A DNA stretch of 36,992 nt from Bacteroidota bacterium (lineage in GTDB: Bacteria > Bacteroidota > Bacteroidia > Bacteroidales > UBA10428): contig QKEH01000112.1 in NCBI GenBank assembly GCA_003252385.1, positions 1 to 36,992 of the forward strand, read 5' to 3'. Under the pieces are notes generated by a model. It had not been told where the DNA came from and searched no databases. It worked only from the letters and a program-made list of their open reading frames with translations. This document shows positions 15,665 through 23,844 of this stretch, one piece after another; positions within the stretch are counted from its first letter, which is position 1; each line of letters begins with the position of its first letter. A program made the translations under genes and the position numbers.

Positions 15665-16423
15665 ATGAAAACGATTAATAAAATCACCATAATCACCGCC
15701 ACCTACAACAGTTCCCGCACCATAGCCGATTGCATTCAATCGGTACAGGAGCAGGACTACCCGCATATTGAACATATTATAATCGATGGGGCGTCTACAG
15801 ATAATACCCTTGAGATTATAAAATCAATGCCTAACCGGGTGGCTAAAATAGTTTCTGAACCCGATAAGGGTATTTACGATGCGATGAATAAGGGGGTGGC
15901 TTTGGCAAGTGGCGATATTGTTGGCCTGCTAAACTCCGATGATTTCTATGTAAATAAACAAGCAATAAGCCGGGTAATGGAATTATACAATCAGCAAGAT
16001 GTGGATTGTGTTTTTGGAGACCTTAATTACGTAAATCAGTTACATCCGGAACGTATCGTTCGGAAATGGCATACCGGAGCATTTAAGTCCGGAGCCTTTC
16101 GTATGGGCTGGCATCCGGCTCATCCTTCCTTTTTTGTTCGTAACACGGTGTATCAACAATTTGGAGTTTTTACGGACCAGTTAAAGCTTGCCGCCGATTT
16201 TGAAATTATGTTGCGTTTTCTGGAGAAAAATAAAATAAGTAATTATTATACTGAAGAACCATTGGTTAATATGCGGCTTGGAGGTGCAACCAGTGGCTCG
16301 TTCAGCAATATTATTAAACAAAATATTGAGTGTTACCGGGCTTTTAAAATGAATGGAATTAAGGTATCGGTGTTGTACCCGTTATTTCGTATTCTTCCTA
16401 AATTATTGCAATTTTTCCGATGA
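15665..16423 (+). CDS. GT2-family glycosyltransferase (WcaA-like)
   Basis: A 252-residue GT-A glycosyltransferase. The N-terminus KITIITATYNSSRTI, the nucleotide-binding HIIIDGASTDNT, EPDKGIYDAMNKGVALASGD and the metal-binding LLNSDDFY are family-2 signatures of the WcaA/colanic-acid type. FGDLNYV and HPAHPSFFVR in the middle are also usual for this subgroup. The start is ATG 15665. It follows a 214-base AT-rich gap after the lipoprotein gene in which I see no exact TAnnTTTG; TACATTTA near 15588 is one base off. It overlaps the next gene by 4 bases (ATGA). The sugar transferred is unknown. Confidence 0.88.
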   Translation: MKTINKITIITATYNSSRTIADCIQSVQEQDYPHIEHIIIDGASTDNTLEIIKSMPNRVAKIVSEPDKGIYDAMNKGVALASGDIVGLLNSDDFYVNKQAISRVMELYNQQDVDCVFGDLNYVNQLHPERIVRKWHTGAFKSGAFRMGWHPAHPSFFVRNTVYQQFGVFTDQLKLAADFEIMLRFLEKNKISNYYTEEPLVNMRLGGATSGSFSNIIKQNIECYRAFKMNGIKVSVLYPLFRILPKLLQFFR

Positions 16424-17307
16424 AAGATAAAGTTATTATTATTGGCGGCGATAGCTATCTAGCCAGGCAGTTTATTGCTGCGAATCAGGATAAATTTTGG
16501 TTTACTGTTTTTTCCAGGAAAGCAACTGGCTTTAGGGATGAAACGGTACTTGATGATTTTTTTCAGATACAATTGCCGCAGTGCAAAGGTGCAGTTGTAA
16601 TTAATTTTGCTGCCATAGTCCATAATTCAAAAGCAGCACCGGAGCTGTATCAAAAGATTAATTATGAGTTGCCTCTTTTTCTGGCTCAAAAGTCTACTGA
16701 GGCGGGTGTTTATCTTTTTATTCAGATTAGCACTATTGCGGTGTACGGTAGCTCAGCAATAATTAACATAGACACTCCTAAGAAGCCTGAAAATCCTTAT
16801 GGAGAGTCGAAGTTGCAGGCAGAAAAAGCCCTGGTTCAACTGGAAACGGAGACTTTTAGGGTGTGTATTGTGAGGCCATCGATGATTTATGGCGCCGGAG
16901 CACCCGGAAATATGCTTCGACTGATTCGTCTGGTTCAAACCGGTTTGCCTTTACCATTAAGAAATGCAATAGCTCAGAGAAATTTTCTGTATATTAACAA
17001 TTTGGTTTTTTATCTCAGCTATTTAGTTACCAATAAATTGTCGGGCGAATTTATTCTGGCCGATAATAAAGGTGTTTCAACGGCTGATTTAATTGGATAT
17101 ATAGCAGCTTCACTTGAACGGAAACCCCGAATGTTTTCATTCCCATTTGCTGGACTAATGAAAAAAGTAGCTCCCTCATTACATAATAAGCTTTTTGGGC
17201 AGCTCCGCGTAAGCTGTAATATGCCGGTACAACATCCGGCAGAAAACTCTGTTCAGGTTGGCATAAATGATATGGTATACTATCTTCGTTCGCAGAATAC
17301 ATTATAA
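16420..17307 (+). CDS. NAD-dependent epimerase/4-ketoreductase-like SDR (WbpV-like)
   Basis: A 295-residue extended SDR. The catalytic motif is PYGESKLQAEKAL (Y-x3-K) with upstream serine in QISTIAVYGSS, and NFAAIVHNS marks the nucleotide-sugar fold. IVRPSMIYGAGAPGNMLRL and QRNFLYINNLV match WbpV/RfbU-type reductases that act with a WbpM 4,6-dehydratase to make UDP-QuiNAc or UDP-FucNAc. The N-terminal glycine motif is unusual: IIIGGDSYLARQF lacks the third glycine (Ala instead) of the classic G-x2-G-x2-G. Translation is coupled to the preceding glycosyltransferase by ATGA. The WecA/WbpL-like gene follows after 12 bases in the same frame. The exact sugar is inferred from context. Confidence 0.78.
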   Translation: MKDKVIIIGGDSYLARQFIAANQDKFWFTVFSRKATGFRDETVLDDFFQIQLPQCKGAVVINFAAIVHNSKAAPELYQKINYELPLFLAQKSTEAGVYLFIQISTIAVYGSSAIINIDTPKKPENPYGESKLQAEKALVQLETETFRVCIVRPSMIYGAGAPGNMLRLIRLVQTGLPLPLRNAIAQRNFLYINNLVFYLSYLVTNKLSGEFILADNKGVSTADLIGYIAASLERKPRMFSFPFAGLMKKVAPSLHNKLFGQLRVSCNMPVQHPAENSVQVGINDMVYYLRSQNTL

Positions 17308-17319
17308 TACATTATCGTT

Positions 17320-18318
17320 TTGAGTAGTAATTTCTATCAAATTGTTCTAGTAGCAGTTTTAGTATTGGCAACTGTTTTCGTAACATGGTTGGTTCGGTTT
17401 TGGGCCATAAAAAAATCCATAATCGATATCCCTAACGAGCGCAGTTCGCATACCGTGCCCACTCCCCGGGGTGGAGGATTGGCCATTGTTGTGGTATGGT
17501 ATACCTTTTTAACTTTTGCTTTTTTTGCAGGACATATGCCCACACAACTATACCTGGCACTGATGAGCAGTATTGTGTTAGCAGGGGTTAGTTTTATCGA
17601 TGATATCAGGAATTTAAGCCCCCGTATTCGTTTGGCATCGCAACTGGTGTCGGCCGTGTTGGCTCTTTACTTTTTAGGCGGGTTACAAAGTATCGATCTG
17701 GGTTTTACCATCTTAAAACTTCCAGTGTGGACCAATATACTGGTTGTAGTGGCTATTCTTTGGGCGATAAATCTGTTTAACTTCCTCGATGGTATCGATG
17801 GGTATTTGGGCATGGAAGGGGTATTTGTATTCGTAACGTTGTTTTTATTTACACATGATTTTAACACCCTGGCATTTGCTGCGGTTATAGCAGGTTTTTT
17901 GGTGTGGAACTGGCCCAAGGCAAAAATATTCTGTGGCGATATTGGGAGTACCGTAATTGGTTTTACTATTATGGTTTTCGGGGTTAATTTTCAAAATACC
18001 GGGCAGTTGTCTGTTCTGGTTCCTCTTATCCTGTCGGGGCTGTTTTGGGTCGATGCCAGCCTTACCCTTTGGCGTCGTTTCCGCAATAAGGAACAGCTCA
18101 GCATTGCTCATCGTAAACACGCTTATCAGAGGTTTACTCAGGCAGGTTTTTCACATCGGAAGGTAGTATTGCTTGGAGTACTTGTGAATGGTTTCTTGCT
18201 GCTTATTTCAATAGGAGGGGTGCATTGGGAATTTGCCTTATTGCCGGGCTATCTGCTACATATTGGTATTGTGTTTTTGTTCGTTCGGCAAGCCGATAAA
18301 AAGAAAGCTTTTGAATAA
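17320..18318 (+). CDS. Initiating glycosyl-1-phosphate transferase, WecA/WbpL/MraY family
   Basis: A 332-residue polytopic membrane enzyme that transfers a sugar-1-phosphate from a UDP-sugar to undecaprenyl phosphate, the first step of lipid-linked assembly. Diagnostic motifs: DIPNERSSHTVPTPRGGG in the first cytosolic loop, FIDDIRNLSPRIRL (the DD pair), NLFNFLDGIDGY and the late loop AHRKHAYQRF (H-x3-H type). About ten helices are visible. Downstream of the preceding stop at 17305 the frame offers only TTG at 17320 as a reasonable start (or ATT/ATC/GTT), giving MSSNFYQ. The gene is in the same frame as the WbpV-like gene. The pairing resembles the WbpV/WbpL arrangement, suggesting UDP-QuiNAc or UDP-FucNAc as donor. 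Confidence 0.9.
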   Translation: MSSNFYQIVLVAVLVLATVFVTWLVRFWAIKKSIIDIPNERSSHTVPTPRGGGLAIVVVWYTFLTFAFFAGHMPTQLYLALMSSIVLAGVSFIDDIRNLSPRIRLASQLVSAVLALYFLGGLQSIDLGFTILKLPVWTNILVVVAILWAINLFNFLDGIDGYLGMEGVFVFVTLFLFTHDFNTLAFAAVIAGFLVWNWPKAKIFCGDIGSTVIGFTIMVFGVNFQNTGQLSVLVPLILSGLFWVDASLTLWRRFRNKEQLSIAHRKHAYQRFTQAGFSHRKVVLLGVLVNGFLLLISIGGVHWEFALLPGYLLHIGIVFLFVRQADKKKAFE

Positions 18319-18330
18319 AATCAATTTTTT

Positions 18331-19704
18331 GTGAGGCACATAAAATACTCTATCTTAGCAGCCATTATCACCATATTCAAACCATTCATGACTTTCTTCA
18401 ACCGGATTATTAGTGAGTTCAATGTCGATACCGGTCGTAATACCATCACGGTATATGCTCTGGGGCTACTGGCTTTTGGGTTGCCGTTTCCAATATATCT
18501 CCTTCCATATTTGATCGCTTTGGTAGTGGTGAGTGTATTCCTTCAAACCAACATACTAATCAAAGTTTCAGGAACACTTCGCAATTGGTATTTCTGGTTG
18601 TTGGCCGGATTCTATCTGATTCATTTATTGGGTATGTTGTATACATCACACCTCCATGAAGGTTGGTTTTTATTACAGGTGAAACTATCACTTATACTAA
18701 TACCATTGGTGGTGTTCATTGCCCGCAGTGCTGTGGTAACCCACTATCATTTTATACTTCGGTGTTTTATGGCCGGCAACATTCTTTCTGCATTAATTTG
18801 TATTCTGTATGCTGTATACCGTTATCTGTTTATCGATATTCAGGAGGTCCCGATAAACCAAATGATAACAGGAAATGGAATGGGCAATATAGCCACGGAA
18901 TCGGTGAATATATTTACCTACAACCAACTTTCGTTTTTAATCCATGTTAACTATTATGCACTATTCGTATTGTTCGTGTTGTACCTTATTTATCAAGATA
19001 TACTGAAGCAAGTTAGCAGAATGGGGAGACCAAAATGGCATCAGTTAGTAACCGGAGGCTTATTGCTGATATTTTTCTTTCTTTTACAATCCCGTTCGGC
19101 GGTCATTGCCGCACTCATATTAATGTTATATGAATCGGTGCGTCATTTACGACGACCTGGTTTTCGGCTTATAAAAATTGGGTTGCTTGTAGTTGGAGTA
19201 GCTGTTGTGATTGGGGCGGCACTTGCCGGACGAATGCGTGTTCTTCATGGTGAGGGAGATGGATTTCCGAGTTATTCAGAGCTTAAGGATCGTGAAATCC
19301 GTCTGATCCTTTGGGAAAGAGCATGGCCTGTTGTCAAGAAACATCCTATTTTGGGTGTAGGAACTGGTGATGATCAGGAAGAATTTAAAAAAACCTTTGA
19401 TGCCGAATTACTTGAAAAATCATCGGGACATTTTTATAATGTGCATAACGAATACATACAAACCGCTGTACGTTTGGGAATCCCATCTTCATTGCTGTTA
19501 GTATTTATTCTTATGGTTCCACTACGAATGAAGGAGGCCTATCTCCGCTATCGATTCGTGTCGGCATTTATTTTGATTACTGGAATTGCGTTTGTTTTTG
19601 AATCCATGCTCAACCGAATTCAGGGGGTGGTATTTTTTTCGCTGTTTTACAGTTTGTTTAGCTTGTTACTTGATTCGAAACAAAATGCTGGATCTGATTC
19701 TTAA
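18331..19704 (+). CDS. O-antigen ligase/polymerase-family membrane protein (Wzy_C)
   Basis: A 457-residue polytopic membrane protein starting at GTG 18331. It has the O-antigen ligase/Wzy_C domain pattern: an R-rich motif after a helix in FFLLQSRSAVIAAL, then a large periplasmic loop with ILWERAWPVVKKHPILGVGTGDD and the conserved VHNEYIQTAVRLGIPS segment, whose histidine is typical of WaaL-type ligases. It probably either polymerises repeat units or ligates finished glycan to its lipid anchor. A separate Wzy-like protein is encoded at 10751, so this may be the ligase. Its 3' end overlaps the opposite-strand Wzz-like gene by 47 bases. Confidence 0.82.
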   Translation: MRHIKYSILAAIITIFKPFMTFFNRIISEFNVDTGRNTITVYALGLLAFGLPFPIYLLPYLIALVVVSVFLQTNILIKVSGTLRNWYFWLLAGFYLIHLLGMLYTSHLHEGWFLLQVKLSLILIPLVVFIARSAVVTHYHFILRCFMAGNILSALICILYAVYRYLFIDIQEVPINQMITGNGMGNIATESVNIFTYNQLSFLIHVNYYALFVLFVLYLIYQDILKQVSRMGRPKWHQLVTGGLLLIFFFLLQSRSAVIAALILMLYESVRHLRRPGFRLIKIGLLVVGVAVVIGAALAGRMRVLHGEGDGFPSYSELKDREIRLILWERAWPVVKKHPILGVGTGDDQEEFKKTFDAELLEKSSGHFYNVHNEYIQTAVRLGIPSSLLLVFILMVPLRMKEAYLRYRFVSAFILITGIAFVFESMLNRIQGVVFFSLFYSLFSLLLDSKQNAGSDS

Positions 19705-20647
19705 AAGTAAATATCAGAACCATGCCATAACCGACAATGAGCGACCAGCTTGCATATCGGATCAGGTAGCGATACAGTGGATTATCTGGAACTACTTGGT
19801 TATTAAAGTCATTAATAACGGTGAATGAACTTTTAGTGAGTAAAAGCTCCCTTTGTAATTTATGTTTCTTTTCAAGTAGTTCAAACTTATTCTCGTAATA
19901 CATGGTTGGCTCTTTCTCTGCAAGGATCATCATTTGGCTTGGTTGGTTAAGTTTCCCCTTTGTTGTAGAGTTCTGAAAATAATCTGTATTCTGCAGACTG
20001 TCCAATTTCTGAATTTCGTAGATGGTTTGATTGATAAGTTCATTAAGTTCATTAATCCGTATAGAGTTCAATGCGATAAGGTATGGATTTTTAGTCATAT
20101 ATTGTATTAAACCTTCCTGAACTTTCTGAAACACATTATTGTAGTATACTTTAACTTCAACATTTATTCTATTAATAAGCCGTCTTTGGGTTGTATCGGT
20201 AAGATCCACTCTATTATAGTAATCGACATAATCCCCTATGTCATCCATATTTACATCCACGATATAGTAGGCTTGAATGTCTTTAATTTTTCTGGCAATG
20301 GAGTCAGGCATGTTTAGTTCTTTAGCCAATGATTGTCTATTGTTATCCAGGCACAGTTCATGAAGGTTATTTATGTATCCAATCATGTCGGAGCTGCTGA
20401 TGCCATTGGTGATGGCTTCCATGTTTGAGCTATAATAGGGTCTGATAAAGTAGGAAATAGTAAAGCCTAGTGCTAGTCCACCAATTAGGAAAAGAGCAAG
20501 AAAGTGTGCTTTTTGGATACCGAAAAGAAAGAGGAATGCCACAATTTTTATAATGCTCAAGAATATTTTTTTTAGACTTCGCCCAATGGCGGAGAATAAA
20601 TCAATAAGGTCAATTTCTCGGTTATTTAATGCTGGTGTTTGTTCCAT
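19658..20647 (-). CDS. Wzz-like chain-length determinant
   Basis: A 329-residue inner-membrane protein with two membrane segments: one near residues 47-70 (HFLALFLIGGLALGFTISYF) and one near the C-terminus (SWSLIVGYGMVLIFTF). Between them is a mainly helical periplasmic domain rich in charged residues, and the segment VVPDNPLYRY before the second helix is the Pro-containing stretch usual for Wzz/PCP proteins. The N-terminus EIDLIDLFSAIGRSL is common in Bacteroidota chain-length proteins. It regulates polymer length together with Wzy. It is the last of the minus-strand genes behind wecB, 84 bases downstream of it, and it converges on and overlaps the ligase/polymerase gene. Confidence 0.82.
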   Translation of the reverse strand: MEQTPALNNREIDLIDLFSAIGRSLKKIFLSIIKIVAFLFLFGIQKAHFLALFLIGGLALGFTISYFIRPYYSSNMEAITNGISSSDMIGYINNLHELCLDNNRQSLAKELNMPDSIARKIKDIQAYYIVDVNMDDIGDYVDYYNRVDLTDTTQRRLINRINVEVKVYYNNVFQKVQEGLIQYMTKNPYLIALNSIRINELNELINQTIYEIQKLDSLQNTDYFQNSTTKGKLNQPSQMMILAEKEPTMYYENKFELLEKKHKLQRELLLTKSSFTVINDFNNQVVPDNPLYRYLIRYASWSLIVGYGMVLIFTFKNQIQHFVSNQVTS

Positions 20648-20731
20648 ACCTATTCATAAGTTTTAATGGTCGAAAGTACATAACAATACTGGAATAAACA
20701 ATTTACTTTTTCGAGCTGAATTCGCGTGAAT

Positions 20732-21904
20732 TCACACTTGAGGCATATCGTTAATGAATAAACTTTTCATATGCTGGATTATCCTGTTGCATGCGTTTCC
20801 ATCGCCGTATGGATTGTGTGCTTTTGACATGCTTTTATACATAGAATCATCAGTTAGTAGACTGGCTAATTCGGCAGTAATGGTTTGTGTTGAGGTACCC
20901 ACCAGTTTAACGGTTCCGGCAATCAAAGCTTCTGGTCTTTCCGTGGTATCTCTCATAACCAGAACTGGTTTTCCCAGTCCGGGTGCTTCTTCCTGAATGC
21001 CACCGCTATCAGTTAATACCAGATAGCTTTTACTCATTAGATAGATAAAAGGTAAATAGTCGAGAGGCTCAATCAGATGTATGTTTTTTGTTTCGGAAAG
21101 CAATTCATAAACGGGCTGCTGAACATTAGGATTTAGATGTACTGGGTAGATAATGTGAACACCAGGAAACATGAGAGCTGTATCTTTTAGTGCCTGACAA
21201 ATATTAATAAACCCCTTGCCGAAATTTTCCCGGCGATGGCCGGTCACCAGAATAAATTTCTCAATGACAGAAAGCGAAGTGTTTTTCAAGCTTTGATCAA
21301 TACCTTCTTTCAACTTATTCTGAAGTTCTTGATCTGAAGATATTTTATCTACTACTAATTGTAAAGCATCAATTACCGTATTTCCCGTAACTGCAATTTG
21401 TTGTTCCGAAATATTCTCACGTAACAGGTTTTCTTTAGCCAATTGAGTAGGTGCAAAATGGTATTGGGTGATACGCCCGGTTATTTGTCGGTTAATTTCC
21501 TCGGGCCATGGAGAATAAATGTTGTTGGTTCGTAATCCTGCTTCGATATGGGCAACAGGTATTTGTTGATAGTAGGCAGCTAATGCTGCCATACTTGAAG
21601 TGCTTGTGTCGCCGTGAACAAAGACTATGTCTGGTTTATATCCGGAAAGAATATCGCGCATTCCGAGCAACACCCGTGCACTGACATCATACAAATCTTG
21701 TCCTGCTTTCATAATATTTAAATCGTAGCAGGGTGTTATCTCAAAGAGCTTTAAAACCTGATCCAGCATTTCTCTGTGTTGACCGGTAACACAGACCCTG
21801 GTTTCGAAGAACTCAGAGTGTTTTTCGAAGTTTTTAACCAAAGGTGCCATTTTTATAGCTTCAGGCCTTGTGCCAAAAACAATTAGAATTTTTCTGGGCG
21901 ACAT
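20732..21904 (-). CDS. wecB: UDP-N-acetylglucosamine 2-epimerase (non-hydrolysing)
   Basis: A 390-residue cytosolic GT-B-fold epimerase that converts UDP-GlcNAc to UDP-ManNAc. Family motifs are VFGTRPEAIKMAPLV at the N-terminus, VTGQHREMLDQVL, VFVHGDTSTS, HIEAGLRTNN, PEEINR, VTGHRRENFG and SDSGGIQEEAPGLGKPVLVMRDTTERPE (quoted in part), in the normal order. Length is standard. It follows wecC after 11 bases on the same strand, the classic pairing that makes UDP-ManNAc and then UDP-ManNAcA. A short TGAATTC/GAATTCA hairpin overlaps the stop at 20717-20734 but has no U-tract. Confidence 0.95.
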   Translation of the reverse strand: MSPRKILIVFGTRPEAIKMAPLVKNFEKHSEFFETRVCVTGQHREMLDQVLKLFEITPCYDLNIMKAGQDLYDVSARVLLGMRDILSGYKPDIVFVHGDTSTSSMAALAAYYQQIPVAHIEAGLRTNNIYSPWPEEINRQITGRITQYHFAPTQLAKENLLRENISEQQIAVTGNTVIDALQLVVDKISSDQELQNKLKEGIDQSLKNTSLSVIEKFILVTGHRRENFGKGFINICQALKDTALMFPGVHIIYPVHLNPNVQQPVYELLSETKNIHLIEPLDYLPFIYLMSKSYLVLTDSGGIQEEAPGLGKPVLVMRDTTERPEALIAGTVKLVGTSTQTITAELASLLTDDSMYKSMSKAHNPYGDGNACNRIIQHMKSLFINDMPQV

Positions 21905-21915
21905 GTATGGAGGGG

Positions 21916-23136
21916 TTAATTATTGAGAATCCCACAAAAATCAAGAATAATTTTGTCTGGTTGTGCCGTGGGCAAGCTTTTAAATTCATTATGAGCAACC
22001 AAGAAAGCAATAATATCAGCTCGTTGGTAAGCATCCTGATAGTTAGTTAATTTGTACAAGGCATGTTCTTTAATATTGGGTTCCACAATGAGGAACTCTG
22101 AATTATTGTCGGATTGTAATACGCGTTGTACTATGTATTTCGCCGGAGACTCTCTAAGGTCATCAATATTGGCTTTGAAGGATAATCCCATAAATGCCAC
22201 TACTGGCTTTCGGCCATTTTTAAGCTCAAACTCCAGTTTCATATTCTGAATTTTTTCAGCACACCAGAAAGATTTGTAATTGTTCACTTCACGGGCATTT
22301 CCAATAATTTTTGATTCCATCGGATAGTCCGAAACAATAAACCAAGGGTCAACTGCGATGCAGTGCCCTCCCACTCCACAACCGGGTTGAAGAATATTGA
22401 CACGAGGGTGTTTGTTGGCTAATCGAATGAGTTCCCACACATCAATTCCAGCTTTATCGCAAATAATAGAGAGTTCGTTGGCAAATGCAATTTGTACGTC
22501 ACGCGAAGAGTTTTCAGTAAGCTTACACATTTCTGCAGTTCGTGAATTGGTAGCGTGTAGTTCTCCATGAACAAAATAGCTGTAAAACCTCATAGCTTTT
22601 CTAGTTGCTTTCTCATCAACGCCTCCAATTACTCGGTCATTATGTTTAAGTTCAAACATTACATTGCCAGGAAGTACCCTTTCCGGACAATAGGCTATAA
22701 ATAGCTGGTCTTTGAGTTCGGGGCGTCTTTCATAGATAAAATCGCGTATGCGTTCAGTCGTGCCAACAGGGCTGGTTGACTCAATTATATATAAATCGCC
22801 GGGTTTAAGAAGCGAAATAATTGATTCAGTCGCTGCATAAATGAAGCTTATATCTGGTTCATGGTTCTCCTTGAATGGTGTAGGAACAACTATCAAATAG
22901 CAATCTGCTTCATAAGCTTTCGTGCTTGCTGTTAGGAAGCCACTTAGAACAGCGTCTTTAACTGCTATATCCAAATCAGGTTCAATAATATGTATCTTTC
23001 CCTGATTGATTGTTTCTACCACTTGCTCATTAATATCTACCCCGTTGACTTTAACCTTCTTTCCGGCTATTAGGGCGGCCGTAGGCAATCCAATATATCC
23101 TAGTCCGAGTATGGTAACTTTGTTTAGTTCTGTCAT
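21916..23136 (-). CDS. wecC: UDP-N-acetyl-D-mannosamine dehydrogenase
   Basis: A 406-residue UDP-sugar dehydrogenase of the UDP-Glc/GDP-Man family that oxidises UDP-ManNAc to UDP-ManNAcA with two NAD+. It shows the Rossmann motif LGLGYIGLPTAALIA, the ESTSPVGTT segment, EMCKLTENSSRDVQIAFANE, the catalytic cysteine loop PGCGVGGHCIAVDPWF and C-terminal FMGLSFKANIDDLRESPA. Assignment to ManNAc rather than glucose is by family pattern and the adjacent wecB. It has its own -7 element at 23169-23176 and is separated by 111 bases from the dehydratase gene upstream, so wecC-wecB may be expressed independently of that damaged gene. Confidence 0.93.
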   Translation of the reverse strand: MTELNKVTILGLGYIGLPTAALIAGKKVKVNGVDINEQVVETINQGKIHIIEPDLDIAVKDAVLSGFLTASTKAYEADCYLIVVPTPFKENHEPDISFIYAATESIISLLKPGDLYIIESTSPVGTTERIRDFIYERRPELKDQLFIAYCPERVLPGNVMFELKHNDRVIGGVDEKATRKAMRFYSYFVHGELHATNSRTAEMCKLTENSSRDVQIAFANELSIICDKAGIDVWELIRLANKHPRVNILQPGCGVGGHCIAVDPWFIVSDYPMESKIIGNAREVNNYKSFWCAEKIQNMKLEFELKNGRKPVVAFMGLSFKANIDDLRESPAKYIVQRVLQSDNNSEFLIVEPNIKEHALYKLTNYQDAYQRADIIAFLVAHNEFKSLPTAQPDKIILDFCGILNN

Positions 23137-23168
23137 CTGTTTGAAATATCATTCATTTATTCCAGAAT

Positions 23169-23176
23169 CAAATATA
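23169..23176 (-). promoter_or_regulatory. Bacteroidota -7 element for wecC
   Basis: CAAATATA on the plus strand reads TATATTTG on the minus strand, matching TAnnTTTG, 32 bases before the wecC ATG. No clear -33 partner is seen. Confidence 0.5.
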
Positions 23177-23212
23177 ACGCCCTTCGGACGAAGAAAGAAA
23201 TGAATAAAACAA

Positions 23213-23243
23213 CAATTTTTTAAGAGGCTCTTAAGTAAAATTG
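23213..23243 (-). repeat. Inverted repeat downstream of the split dehydratase gene
   Basis: CAATTTT and TTAAGAG on the left pair with CTCTTAA and AAAATTG on the right around a central G, making a long palindrome 4 bases beyond the stop at 23248-23250. On the minus strand an A-rich rather than a U-rich tract follows, so it may act as an mRNA 3' structure more than as an intrinsic terminator. Confidence 0.4.
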
Positions 23244-23247
23244 AAAA

Positions 23248-23844
23248 TTATATCGCCTCATCGAGCTTTTCGTACTCCGAATTCTTGCTCTTATAGGTTG
23301 GGACCATTTCTTTCATAAGCTTTACCATCTTCAGGATGTTTTGCTTTTGAAGCGGATCTTGGAAAGCGTCAATTTTTGATGAAACTTCGGAATAGGAGTA
23401 TTTGTGGATATCGGCAATCTTGATTTTCGGATGATGCGTGGGTTTGTTGTTTTCCGATTCGAGAAGTAATTCCTCGAAGAGCTTTTCGCCCGGCCGTAGC
23501 CCGGTAAATTTGATCTTAATATCCTGGTCGACCTTCTTGCCGCTGAATTTGATCAGGTTTTTTGCCAGGTCAAGGATCTTAACAGCCTTGCCCATATCGA
23601 AGAGGAAGATCTCACCTCCCTTGCCCATTACACTGGCTTCCAGTACCAACTGGCAGGCTTCGGGGATGGTCATAAAGAACCGGGTGATCTCAGGATGGGT
23701 AACCGTTACCGGCCCACCTTCCTGTATTTGTTTGATAAAACGGGGCAATACTGAACCGTTGGAATAGAGTACATTCCCAAAACGGGTGGTAATGAAACTG
23801 GTTGTGCTACGATCATTCAACGACTGGGTGTACATTTCGGCCAT
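23248..23844 (-). CDS. C-terminal fragment of WbpM/PglF-like dehydratase, split by frameshift
   Basis: This 198-codon frame encodes residues corresponding to 438-635 of a WbpM/PglF/FlaA1-like UDP-GlcNAc 4,6-dehydratase. It starts with MAEMYTQSLN immediately after a GC tract and includes TTRFGNVLYSNGSVLPRF, HPEITRFFMTIPEA, EIFLFDMGKAVKILDLA and GLRPGEKLFEELL, all expected in this half. ATG 23844 is both the restored internal Met and a possible re-initiation start, overlapping the upstream frame by 32 bases. A separate polypeptide might be made by coupled translation, but on its own it lacks the cofactor-binding and catalytic residues. Best read with the upstream frame as one gene, 23248-25159. 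Confidence 0.85.
   Translation of the reverse strand: MAEMYTQSLNDRSTTSFITTRFGNVLYSNGSVLPRFIKQIQEGGPVTVTHPEITRFFMTIPEACQLVLEASVMGKGGEIFLFDMGKAVKILDLAKNLIKFSGKKVDQDIKIKFTGLRPGEKLFEELLLESENNKPTHHPKIKIADIHKYSYSEVSSKIDAFQDPLQKQNILKMVKLMKEMVPTYKSKNSEYEKLDEAI

Noticed and set aside
20717-20734. TGAATTC-GCGT-GAATTCA hairpin at the wecB stop as a terminator
   Set aside because: No U-tract on either strand and the stem overlaps the stop codon; Wzz gene follows on the same strand.
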